From JBOGFC01 sp050742155 (GTDB lineage: Bacteria > Actinomycetota > Acidimicrobiia > Spongiisociales > JALYHC01): DNA of 6,200 nucleotides. This document shows, piece after piece, positions 1 to 5,887 of the stretch. The stretch's first letter is position 1. Every line of letters begins with the position of its first letter. Position numbers and translations under genes: made by a program. The notes under the pieces were generated by a model, which worked only from the letters and a program-made list of their open reading frames with translations, was not told where the DNA came from and searched no databases. The DNA lies in NCBI GenBank assembly GCA_050742155.1, contig JBOGFC010000049.1, positions 1-6,200 of the forward strand, written 5' to 3'.

Positions 1-1
1 C

Positions 2-94
2 CCCCAGAGGGGGAGGGTGGCCAAGCGTAGCGAGGCCGGGAGGGGGTACCCCAGAGGGGAGGGTGGCCGACCGTAGCGAGGCCGGGAGGGGGTA
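2..94. repeat. Two tandem copies of a 46-47 bp GC-rich intergenic repeat
   Basis: Copy 1 is 2-48 and copy 2 is 49-94. They differ by one G in a G run and by a few bases in the middle (CCAAGCG against CCGACCG), and both end GGGAGGGGGTA. Each copy begins with a small dyad, CCCC-AGA-GGGG, and the junction forms the palindrome GGGGTACCCC (43-52). All three forward frames meet a stop within or just after the repeats, so I see no convincing end of an upstream protein gene. The array stops just before the candidate promoter at 101. It may be a dispersed intergenic element of this genome, but only two copies are visible here. Confidence 0.85.
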
Positions 95-102
95 TTCCCC
101 TC
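86..102. other. Short inverted repeat at the end of the repeat array
   Basis: GAGGGG (86-91) and CCCCTC (97-102) can form a 6 bp stem around a 5-base loop. The structure closes the second repeat copy and touches the -35 part of the candidate promoter at 101. There is no T run after it, so it is not a convincing intrinsic terminator. It could be a remnant of a third repeat unit, or a site that affects access to the promoter. Confidence 0.4.
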
Positions 103-128
103 AAGCGCCGGGCTGTCGGTGCCGATGA
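101..128 (+). promoter_or_regulatory. Candidate sigma-28/WhiG-type promoter upstream of the DUF4388 gene
   Basis: TCAA (101-104), a 16-base spacer and GCCGATGA (121-128) resemble the FliA/SigD/WhiG consensus TAAA-N15/16-GCCGATAA. A start of transcription about 7 bases after the -10 would leave a leader of roughly 30 bases before the GTG at 167. The same TCAA-N16-GCCGAT arrangement is found upstream of pilA (5806-5833), which supports the call. GCCGAT is common in GC-rich DNA and TCAA is one base off the consensus, so this remains a prediction. Confidence 0.45.
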
Positions 129-166
129 TCAAGGTCGAACACCGCACCTGACGAGGGAGTTCCACC

Positions 167-1114
167 GTGTCGCTCACCGGCGCGCTCGAAGCCTTTCCGC
201 TGGCCGACGTCTTGGGGCTGCTCTCCCGTTCCCAGAAGTCCGGGGTACTGCGCGTCACCGGGAAGGGCGTCGAGGGAAAGCTCTTCTTCTCCGAAGGTGA
301 CCTGACCTATGCCACTACCCGTTCCGAGGAGAGCCTGGGGCCGGACCTGATCCGGGCCGGGCTGGTGGATGAAGGCGACTGGCAGAAGGTGGAGCGCAAG
401 CGGGTGCCGGTGATCGACGTCCTGCGGAAGGGGGTGGACCGCCAGGAGCTGGAGAAGTTCGTCGCGGAGCACGTGCACGACGCGCTCTTCCGACTGCTGC
501 GGCTGGAGCGGGGCACCTTCGAGTTCCTGCCCGAGCTGCAGCCCCGCTATGCCACCGGCCAGACTCTCTCGGTGGAGCTGAGCCTGGAGCAGGCGCGCAG
601 TCGTCTGGCCAAGTGGCGGGACATCGAGGCGGTCATCCCGGGCATGAGCTTGCGGCTGGCCATGGCCTCCGGGCTGGGCCCCGAGCGGGGAGAGGTCGTC
701 CTGGATGCCGAGGCGTGGCAAGTGCTCTCCGGCCTGCGGGGGGTGGGCTCGGTGGAGGAGCTGGCTCAACGCCTGGGCGCCACCGACTTCCAGGTGGCCA
801 AGGTGATGGCCCAGCTGGTACGCGATGGCCTGGTGCTGGTGGTCGACCAGGTGGCCGAAACCCCGCTCCAAGCGGAGGAGCCGGCCGCCGCCCCGGAGCC
901 CGAGATCGCCATCGTCACCGAGCTGCCGGTCGCCCCGGGCGAGGAGGCCGAGGCGGAAGAGGAGGAAGCGGACGACGATGACGAGACCAGCTTGCTCCGC
1001 GTGGCCCTCTCAGGAGTGGTGAACGTGGCCGGTGAGGAGGGCGGTCAACCCGAGCAGACGGTCCCGAGGCGCCGGGGGTTGGGGTCGCTCGCTCGGGAGG
1101 CGCGGCGCGATTGA
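167..1114 (+). CDS. DUF4388 (PATAN-type) domain protein with acidic C-terminal region
   Basis: The protein has 315 residues. The GTG start is chosen because GAGGGAG (153-159) lies 7 bases upstream. Residues 1 to about 150 look like a DUF4388/PATAN domain: it opens with LTGALEAFPLADVLGLLSRS, continues GVLRV...GKLFFSEGDLTYA, and then has a helical part. Residues 175-228 resemble a small winged-helix unit (SVEELAQRLGATDFQVAKVMAQLVRDGLV). A low-complexity acidic stretch (about 236-273, including EAEEEEADDDD) follows, then a short hydrophobic segment, SLLRVALSGVVNV (275-287), and a basic end (RRRGLGSLAREARRD). No signal peptide or membrane segment is visible, so it should be cytoplasmic. PATAN domains are protein-interaction modules, and cyanobacterial PATAN proteins act on the PilB motor. 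Its position 29 bp before pilB makes a pilus-motor regulator or adaptor the best inference. The DUF4388 assignment is fairly secure; the exact function is unknown. Confidence 0.85.
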   Translation: MSLTGALEAFPLADVLGLLSRSQKSGVLRVTGKGVEGKLFFSEGDLTYATTRSEESLGPDLIRAGLVDEGDWQKVERKRVPVIDVLRKGVDRQELEKFVAEHVHDALFRLLRLERGTFEFLPELQPRYATGQTLSVELSLEQARSRLAKWRDIEAVIPGMSLRLAMASGLGPERGEVVLDAEAWQVLSGLRGVGSVEELAQRLGATDFQVAKVMAQLVRDGLVLVVDQVAETPLQAEEPAAAPEPEIAIVTELPVAPGEEAEAEEEEADDDDETSLLRVALSGVVNVAGEEGGQPEQTVPRRRGLGSLAREARRD

Positions 1115-1131
1115 CCGCCTGACGGGTGGCG

Positions 1132-1139
1132 GGAAGGAG
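1132..1139 (+). promoter_or_regulatory. Ribosome-binding site that decides the pilB start
   Basis: GGAAGGAG ends 4 bases before the GTG at 1144. An in-frame GTG further upstream at 1126 has no purine-rich site before it, and would place this Shine-Dalgarno sequence inside the coding region. The spacing to 1144 is a little short but workable. Starting at 1144 also puts the first MshEN motif at residue 7, the same distance from the start as in the PilT paralogue downstream. Confidence 0.7.
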
Positions 1140-1143
1140 TTGG

Positions 1144-2826
1144 GTGAGTAGCGAAGCGCGGCATCTCGGGACCCTCCTGCTCGAGGAGGGCCTCATCAGC
1201 CAGGAGGACCTCGACCGGGCCATCGAGCTCCAGCAGGAGACCGGCCGGCCGCTGGGTCGCATCCTGGTCGACGAGGGCCTGGTGCAGGAGGCGGACCTGG
1301 TGCGGACCCTGGCCCGCCGGATCGGCCTCGAGTACGTGAACCTGGCCGAGGTGAACATCGATCCCTCGGCCGGGGCGCTGGTGTCCGAGGCCCTGGCCCG
1401 CCGCTATGCCGCCCTCCCGATCTCGTTCGAGGACGGCAAGCTGGTGGTGGCCATGGCCGATCCGGCCAACGTCCTGGCCATCGACGACATCCGGGCCATC
1501 ACCGGCCTGGAGGTGGTGGCCAAGGTGGCCACCCGCTCCGACGTCGAGGACGCCATCAGCCGCATGGCTCGCATGGACGACTCGGTCACCGAGCTGGCCG
1601 AGCTGGCCGCCGAGGGCGTCGAAGAGATCGCCGACCTGGCCGGCCTCGAGTCGGCGGTGGAAGAGGCCCCGGTCGTCAAGCTGGTCAACACGCTCATCAC
1701 CCGGGCCGCCTCGGAGCGAGCCTCCGATATCCATATCGAGCCCGGCGAGCGCGAGCTCCGCATCCGCTTCCGGATCGACGGGGTGCTGCACGACGTCATG
1801 CGCTCTCCTCGTTCCATCGCCAACGCGGTGGTGAGCCGCCTCAAGATCATGGCCGACATCAACATCGCCGAGCGGCGGATCCCGCAGGACGGCCGGGTGA
1901 GCCTGCGGGTGGGAGGGCGCCAGATCGACCTCCGAGTGGCCACCCTGCCCACCGTGTTCGGCGAGAAGGTGGTCATGCGCATCCTCGACAAGTCCAACAC
2001 CCTGCTCGACCTGACCGACCTGGGATTCATGCCGGACTCGCTGAGCCGCTATGAGAAGGGGTTCCGCCAGCCTTACGGGACCATCTTGGTGACCGGACCA
2101 ACCGGGTCCGGCAAGTCCACCACCCTGTACGCCACCCTCAACGTCCTCAACCGCCCGGAGGTCAACATCATCACCGTGGAGGACCCGGTGGAATACCGCC
2201 TCTCGGGGATCAGCCAGGTGCAGGTCAACCGCAAGGCCGGCCTCACCTTCGCCTCCGCCCTCCGCTCCATCCTCCGCTCCGACCCCGACATCATCCTGAT
2301 CGGCGAGATCCGGGACCACGAGACGGCTCTGATCGCCGTCGAGTCGGCCCTCACCGGGCACCTGGTGCTCTCCACGCTGCACACCAACGACGCCCCCTCC
2401 TCGATCGGCCGGCTCATCGAGATGGGCGTGGAGCCGTTCCTGGTCAGCTCGGCGGTGGATGCCATCCTGGCTCAGCGACTGGCCCGCCGGCTGTGCCTCA
2501 AGTGCCGGGAGGAGTACCAGCCCACCATGGACGCTCTGCGAGAGGTTGGCTGGGACTTCGGGGAGGACGACGAGGAGCTGCCGGTGCTCTTTCGCCCGGT
2601 GGGCTGCAAGGGCTGCTCGAACACCGGGTACCGGGGCCGGCTGGCTCTGCACGAGGTGATGCTGATCACAGAGGACATCGAACGGCTGGCCGTGGAGCGG
2701 CGCAGCTCCGAGGAGATCAAGAAGGTGGCCGTCACCCAGGGCATGCGCACCCTGCGGGAGGACGGCCTGGCCAAGGTGCGGCTGGGCTCCACCTCCCTCG
2801 AGGAGATCCTGCGGGTGGTGGTGTGA
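1144..2826 (+). CDS. pilB: PilB, type IV pilus extension ATPase (GspE/PilB family)
   Basis: With the start at GTG 1144 the protein has 560 residues, normal for PilB. Residues 7-59 carry two MshEN-type 24-residue motifs (7-30 and 36-59) with a 5-residue spacer. This is the cyclic di-GMP-binding arrangement of MshE; the four key glycines (9, 16, 38, 45) are kept, but the leading Arg is His7 and Pro36. The rest of that domain runs to about residue 145. A second N-terminal domain (about 165-290, SDIHIEP...RFRIDGVLHDV) leads into the secretion-ATPase core. The core shows Walker A GPTGSGKST (318-326), Asp box (TVEDPVEYR, 344-352), Walker B DPDIILIGEIRD with Glu388, and His box TGHLVLSTLHTND (404-416). 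Cys451/454 and Cys488/491 form the tetracysteine zinc site typical of GspE/PilB. It is a hexameric cytoplasmic motor driving pilin polymerisation through PilC. It is probably co-transcribed with the gene before it. Confidence 0.97.
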   Translation: MSSEARHLGTLLLEEGLISQEDLDRAIELQQETGRPLGRILVDEGLVQEADLVRTLARRIGLEYVNLAEVNIDPSAGALVSEALARRYAALPISFEDGKLVVAMADPANVLAIDDIRAITGLEVVAKVATRSDVEDAISRMARMDDSVTELAELAAEGVEEIADLAGLESAVEEAPVVKLVNTLITRAASERASDIHIEPGERELRIRFRIDGVLHDVMRSPRSIANAVVSRLKIMADINIAERRIPQDGRVSLRVGGRQIDLRVATLPTVFGEKVVMRILDKSNTLLDLTDLGFMPDSLSRYEKGFRQPYGTILVTGPTGSGKSTTLYATLNVLNRPEVNIITVEDPVEYRLSGISQVQVNRKAGLTFASALRSILRSDPDIILIGEIRDHETALIAVESALTGHLVLSTLHTNDAPSSIGRLIEMGVEPFLVSSAVDAILAQRLARRLCLKCREEYQPTMDALREVGWDFGEDDEELPVLFRPVGCKGCSNTGYRGRLALHEVMLITEDIERLAVERRSSEEIKKVAVTQGMRTLREDGLAKVRLGSTSLEEILRVVV

Positions 2827-2879
2827 CCCCAGAGCGTTGGGCGGGTCGCGCTCAAGAACCGCCGGCCGCCGACCGAAGA

Positions 2880-2896
2880 CTGCCTTGAGGAGGCAG
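2880..2896 (+). promoter_or_regulatory. Small hairpin overlapping the pilT ribosome-binding region
   Basis: CTGCCT (2880-2885) and AGGCAG (2891-2896) form a perfect 6 bp stem with loop TGAGG. The 3' arm and loop contain the GAGGAGG sequence (2887-2893), and the arm also runs into the nearer AGGAG (2895-2899), which sits 5 bases before the ATG. Folding would hide part of the ribosome-binding site, so translation of the retraction ATPase could be damped or regulated. A 6 bp stem can arise by chance, so I treat this as a candidate only. Confidence 0.35.
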
Positions 2897-2904
2897 GAGA
2901 CCGA

Positions 2905-4485
2905 ATGAACACCGCGTCCCGAAAGCTCGGCCAGCTGCTGGTCGACCGCCGCCTGCTCACCAAGGACAACCTGGAGCTCAACCTGCGGCTGGAGGCCGAG
3001 ACCGGGGTCCCCCTCGCCAAGCTCCTCATCGAGGGGGGGCAGGTGCGTGAGGAAGACCTGCTGCGGGTGGTGGCCGAACGGGTGGGGCTGGACTTCGTCG
3101 AGCTGGACGACGTGCTCCTCCAGCCGGAGGCCGTCTCCCGCCTCAGCGCAGGCCAGTGCCGGGAGCTGACGGCCATCCCGGTCCGCATCGAGGACGGGGC
3201 GGTGGTGGTGGCGGTAGCCGATCCCTTCGACCAGGCCAACGTCCAGGCGCTGGAGGAGGCGATGGGAGCCAAGGCCTCGCTGGCCTTGGCCACCAAGGAG
3301 GCCATCAGGCGGGCGGTCGACTTCGTGCACGGCCCGGACCGAGCCGCCGAGGAGGGGCCGGAGCCCGGCGGCGAGCTGGCCACCGTCACCCCCTTGCGGG
3401 CCGCCGGGACGCTGGCCGGGGTGCACGTCAACGACCTCCTGGAGATCCTGCTCGACCGGGGAGGGTCGGACCTCCATCTCACCGTGGGAACCCCGCCCCA
3501 GATCCGGGTGACCGGGTCACTGGTCGCCCTGGAGGAGTTCGGGGAGCTCCGGCCGGCCGAGCTGCGCGGGATGCTGTACGAGATCCTCACCGACAAGCAG
3601 CGCGACGCCCTGGAGGAGAACCTGGAGCTCGACACCTCCCACCCGCTCCCGGGGCGGGGGCGCTTCCGCGTCAACGTCTTCTTCCAGCGGGACTCGATCG
3701 GAGCGGTGATGCGCGCCATCCCGCAGCAGATCAAGTCCTTGACCGAGCTCCACATCCCGCCGGTGGTGGCGGAGTTCGCCGACTATCCACGCGGCCTGGT
3801 GCTGGTGACCGGTCCGACCGGCTCGGGGAAGTCGACCACCCTGGCTGCCATCATCGACCTCATCAACCAACGGCGGGCGGTGCACATCCTCACCGTGGAG
3901 GACCCGATCGAGTTCGTCCACCGCCACAAGCGCTCGGTGGTGAACCAACGCGAGGTGGGGACCGACACCATGGGCTTCGCCGAGGCGCTCAAGCACGCCC
4001 TGCGCCAGGACCCGGATGTGATCCTGGTGGGGGAGATGCGTGACCTCGAGACCATCGCCACCGCCCTGACCGCCGCCGAGACCGGCCACCTCGTGTTTGC
4101 CACCCTGCACACCCAGGACGCCGCCCAGTCCATGGACCGCATCATCGACGTGTTCCCCTCCTACCAGCAGCAGCAGGTGCGCATCCAGCTCTCCTCCACC
4201 ATCCAGGCGGTGATGACCCAGCAGCTCCTTGCGAGCCGGGACGGGAAGGGACGCACCCCGGCCTGCGAGGTCATGGTGGCCACCCCCGGCATCCGCAACC
4301 TCATCCGGGAGGGGAAGGTGCACCAGATCACCTCCGCCATGCAGGCCGGCGGCAAGTACGGGATGCAGACGATGGACCAGGCCCTGGCCGGCCTGGTCAA
4401 GGCGGGCAAGGTGTCTTTCGAGGCCGCCTTGGAGCGCTGCTCCAACCTGGAGGAGTTCCAGCGCCTGGCCGGGAGGGTGGCCTGA
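2905..4485 (+). CDS. pilT: PilT-family retraction ATPase with N-terminal MshEN-like domain
   Basis: The protein has 526 residues, against about 350-380 for a usual PilT; the ATG is preceded by AGGAG at 5 bases. Residues 1-148 form an extra domain like that of PilB. The motif registers are the same (7-30 and 36-59) but key positions have changed: Gly to Arg16, Gln to Glu30, Gly to Ala38. A Pro/Gly/Glu-rich linker (about 149-172) leads to a standard PilT body from residue 174 (VNDLLEILLDRGGSDLHLTVG). This has Walker A GPTGSGKST (303-311), Asp box (TVEDPIEF, 330-337), Walker B DPDVILVGEMRD with Glu377, and His box TGHLVFATLHTQD (393-405). The PilT signature GIRNLIRE (462-469; canonical AIRNLIRE) is followed by KVHQITSAMQAG. 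There is no tetracysteine zinc site, as expected for PilT. It powers pilus disassembly and twitching. The fusion is the odd feature. PilT identity is secure; ligand binding by the N-domain is doubtful. Confidence 0.96.
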   Translation: MNTASRKLGQLLVDRRLLTKDNLELNLRLEAETGVPLAKLLIEGGQVREEDLLRVVAERVGLDFVELDDVLLQPEAVSRLSAGQCRELTAIPVRIEDGAVVVAVADPFDQANVQALEEAMGAKASLALATKEAIRRAVDFVHGPDRAAEEGPEPGGELATVTPLRAAGTLAGVHVNDLLEILLDRGGSDLHLTVGTPPQIRVTGSLVALEEFGELRPAELRGMLYEILTDKQRDALEENLELDTSHPLPGRGRFRVNVFFQRDSIGAVMRAIPQQIKSLTELHIPPVVAEFADYPRGLVLVTGPTGSGKSTTLAAIIDLINQRRAVHILTVEDPIEFVHRHKRSVVNQREVGTDTMGFAEALKHALRQDPDVILVGEMRDLETIATALTAAETGHLVFATLHTQDAAQSMDRIIDVFPSYQQQQVRIQLSSTIQAVMTQQLLASRDGKGRTPACEVMVATPGIRNLIREGKVHQITSAMQAGGKYGMQTMDQALAGLVKAGKVSFEAALERCSNLEEFQRLAGRVA

Positions 4486-4494
4486 TGCGTAATC

Positions 4495-4551
4495 CTCGTT
4501 CTGGCGCGCAAACTTCACACTCTGATGTGATCTTCGCGCGCCAAAACGACG
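4495..4551. repeat. Long imperfect inverted repeat between pilT and pilC
   Basis: A dyad centred at about 4522.5 pairs 20 of 24 positions with no bulge from 4496/4549 inward. Paired blocks are 4496-4500 with 4545-4549, TGGCGCGC (4502-4509) with GCGCGCCA (4536-4543), 4511-4512 with 4533-4534, and TCACA (4515-4519) with TGTGA (4526-4530); the loop is 6 bases. A single bulged C (4550) allows one further pair (4495 with 4551). No T run follows, so it is not a typical Rho-independent terminator. The 82 bp gap is far less GC-rich than the genes around it. It could be an RNA processing or attenuation hairpin, a binding site for a dimeric regulator, or a dispersed palindromic element inserted in the operon. 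Confidence 0.8.
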
Positions 4552-4567
4552 AGCGGGAGAGATAGAC

Positions 4568-5794
4568 ATGGCGACGGCGGCGACATTCACCTACCGGGTC
4601 AAGGACCGTCAGGGCGGCATCCACTCCGGTTCCATGGAGGGGGCCTCGGCGGTGGCGGTGGCCAAGACCCTGCGGGACCGGGGCTTCACGCCGCTGGCGG
4701 TCGATCAGAAGACCACCTCCAGCCTGCAGAAGGATATCAAGATCCCCGGCCTCTCCGGCCGCATCAAGATCAGGGACGTGGCGGTCTTCTCGCGCCAGTT
4801 CTCCACCATGATCAACTCGGGACTGTCCCTGCTGCGGGCGCTCTCGGTACTGGCCGACCAGACCGAGAACAGGGCGCTGACCGCCGTGATCCTCGAGGTC
4901 AAGGCCGACGTGGAGAAGGGCACCAGCCTCTCGGCGGCCCTCGAGAAGCATCCCAAGGCCTTCAGCCGGCTGTACGTGTCGATGGTGAAGGCCGGGGAGG
5001 CGGGCGGGGTACTGGACGAGACGCTCAATCGGCTGGCCGACACCCTGGAGTCGCAGGTGGCCCTGCGGGCCAAGATCAAGTCGGCCATGACCTACCCGGT
5101 GGTGGTCTTCTCGCTGGTCCTCTTGATCGTCACCGCCATGCTGATCTTCGTGGTGCCGATGTTCCAGGACCTCTATGCCGACCTGGGTGGGACGCTCCCC
5201 CTCCCCACCAAGGTCCTGTTGGGGGTTTCTTCGCTGATGACCAAGTTCTGGTACATCTCCCTGGCAACGATCGTGGGGGGTGTCTGGGGCTTCAAGCGCT
5301 GGATCGCCACCGACAGCGGACGAGGCCACTTCGACCTCATCAAGCTCAAGCTGCCCGTCTTCGGCGGGTTGGTGCACAAGAGCGCCATCAGCCGCTTCTC
5401 GCGTACCCTCTCGGTGCTGGTGCGGACGGGGGTGCCCATCCTGCAGGCGATGGACATCGTGGCCGAGACGGCCGGTAACACCGTGGTCGCCCGGGCCGTG
5501 CGGGACGTGCAGAGCTCGGTCAAAGAGGGCGAGTCGCTGGCCGAGCCGCTCACTCATCATCCCGTCTTCCCCCCGATGGTGGTGCAGATGATGGCGGTGG
5601 GGGAGGAGACCGGGGCCCTGGACACCATGCTCTCCAAGGTGGCCGACTTCTACGACCGCGAGGTGGAAGCGACCGTCGACGCCCTGACCAGCTTGATCGA
5701 GCCGCTGCTCATCGTGGTGATGGGGGCCAGCGTGGGCGGCATGTTGGTGGCCCTCTACATGCCGATGTTCAACGTGGTCAACCTCATCGAGTAG
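4568..5794 (+). CDS. pilC: PilC, type IV pilus inner-membrane platform protein (GspF family)
   Basis: At 408 residues it is full length for PilC/GspF. The ATG is preceded by GGGAGAG about 6 bases upstream. It starts with a short N-terminal part (FTYRVKDRQGGIHSGSMEG) and has two GspF repeats, about residues 72-195 and 275-398. Each begins with a similar helix (FSRQFSTMINSGLSLLRAL and FSRTLSVLVRTGVPILQAM) and contains a matching motif (KAGEAGGVLDETLNRLA and AVGEETGALDTMLSKVA). Membrane segments are seen at about 176-198, 216-243 and 377-400. PilC sits in the cytoplasmic membrane, joins the PilB and PilT motors to the pilus base, and is thought to turn ATPase motion into pilin insertion or removal. 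It follows pilT after an 82 bp gap containing a long inverted repeat, so it may be expressed at a different level from the motors. No frameshift or missing part is seen. Confidence 0.97.
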   Translation: MATAATFTYRVKDRQGGIHSGSMEGASAVAVAKTLRDRGFTPLAVDQKTTSSLQKDIKIPGLSGRIKIRDVAVFSRQFSTMINSGLSLLRALSVLADQTENRALTAVILEVKADVEKGTSLSAALEKHPKAFSRLYVSMVKAGEAGGVLDETLNRLADTLESQVALRAKIKSAMTYPVVVFSLVLLIVTAMLIFVVPMFQDLYADLGGTLPLPTKVLLGVSSLMTKFWYISLATIVGGVWGFKRWIATDSGRGHFDLIKLKLPVFGGLVHKSAISRFSRTLSVLVRTGVPILQAMDIVAETAGNTVVARAVRDVQSSVKEGESLAEPLTHHPVFPPMVVQMMAVGEETGALDTMLSKVADFYDREVEATVDALTSLIEPLLIVVMGASVGGMLVALYMPMFNVVNLIE

Positions 5795-5805
5795 GTCCAA
5801 AGGGC

Positions 5806-5833
5806 TCAATCCCGGCCCCATTTCCGCCGATAC
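5806..5833 (+). promoter_or_regulatory. Candidate sigma-28/WhiG-type promoter upstream of pilA
   Basis: TCAA (5806-5809), a 16-base spacer and GCCGATAC (5826-5833) match the FliA/SigD/WhiG consensus TAAA-N15/16-GCCGATAA at 3 of 4 and 7 of 8 positions. It lies in the pilC-pilA gap and would give a leader of about 48 bases before the pilA ATG. A separate promoter for the pilin would make sense because the pilin is needed in far greater amount than the motors. It shares its layout with the candidate at 101-128. Confidence 0.5.
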
Positions 5834-5839
5834 ACCCTT

Positions 5840-5864
5840 GGCGGGCCGAAGTCCGGCTCGTTTT
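5840..5864 (+). terminator. Weak hairpin plus T run between pilC and pilA (possible attenuator)
   Basis: GCCG (5845-5848) and CGGC (5854-5857) pair around loop AAGTC. The stem can be extended outward to 9 pairs (5840-5848 with 5854-5862), three of them G-T. A TTTT run (5861-5864) overlaps the end. This is weaker than a classical Rho-independent terminator. It might reduce read-through from pilC or protect the 5' end of the pilin message. If the promoter at 5806 is real, the hairpin lies at or just after the start of its transcript. Confidence 0.3.
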
Positions 5865-5887
5865 GATCTGACCAAGGAGGTCACGTC

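Noticed and set aside
1..94. End of an upstream protein gene
   Set aside because: All frames read low-complexity repeat peptides and hit stops at different places; nothing resembles a real protein terminus.
1126..1143. Earlier in-frame GTG as the pilB start
   Set aside because: It has no Shine-Dalgarno sequence upstream and would bury the good GGAAGGAG site within the gene; the GTG at 1144 fits better.
2852..2873. Third sigma-28-like promoter before pilT (TCAA followed by GCCGAC)
   Set aside because: The spacer is only 12 bases and the -10 lacks the T of GCCGAT, so it does not match the two better candidates.
1045..3477. Very long open frame on the minus strand, opposite the end of the DUF4388 gene, pilB and pilT
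   Set aside because: It lies opposite genes with complete, recognisable family motifs. Its composition (rich in His, Gln, Gly, Leu, Asp) is that of an antisense frame in GC-rich DNA, and it has no domain I recognise.
4515..4530. CRP-like operator (TCACA-N6-TGTGA)
   Set aside because: The half-sites are in the opposite order from the CRP consensus TGTGA-N6-TCACA. They are better explained as the inner stem of the larger inverted repeat.
4495..4567. Rho-independent terminator after pilT
   Set aside because: The stem is strong but is followed by an A/C/G-rich stretch with no T run on the coding strand.
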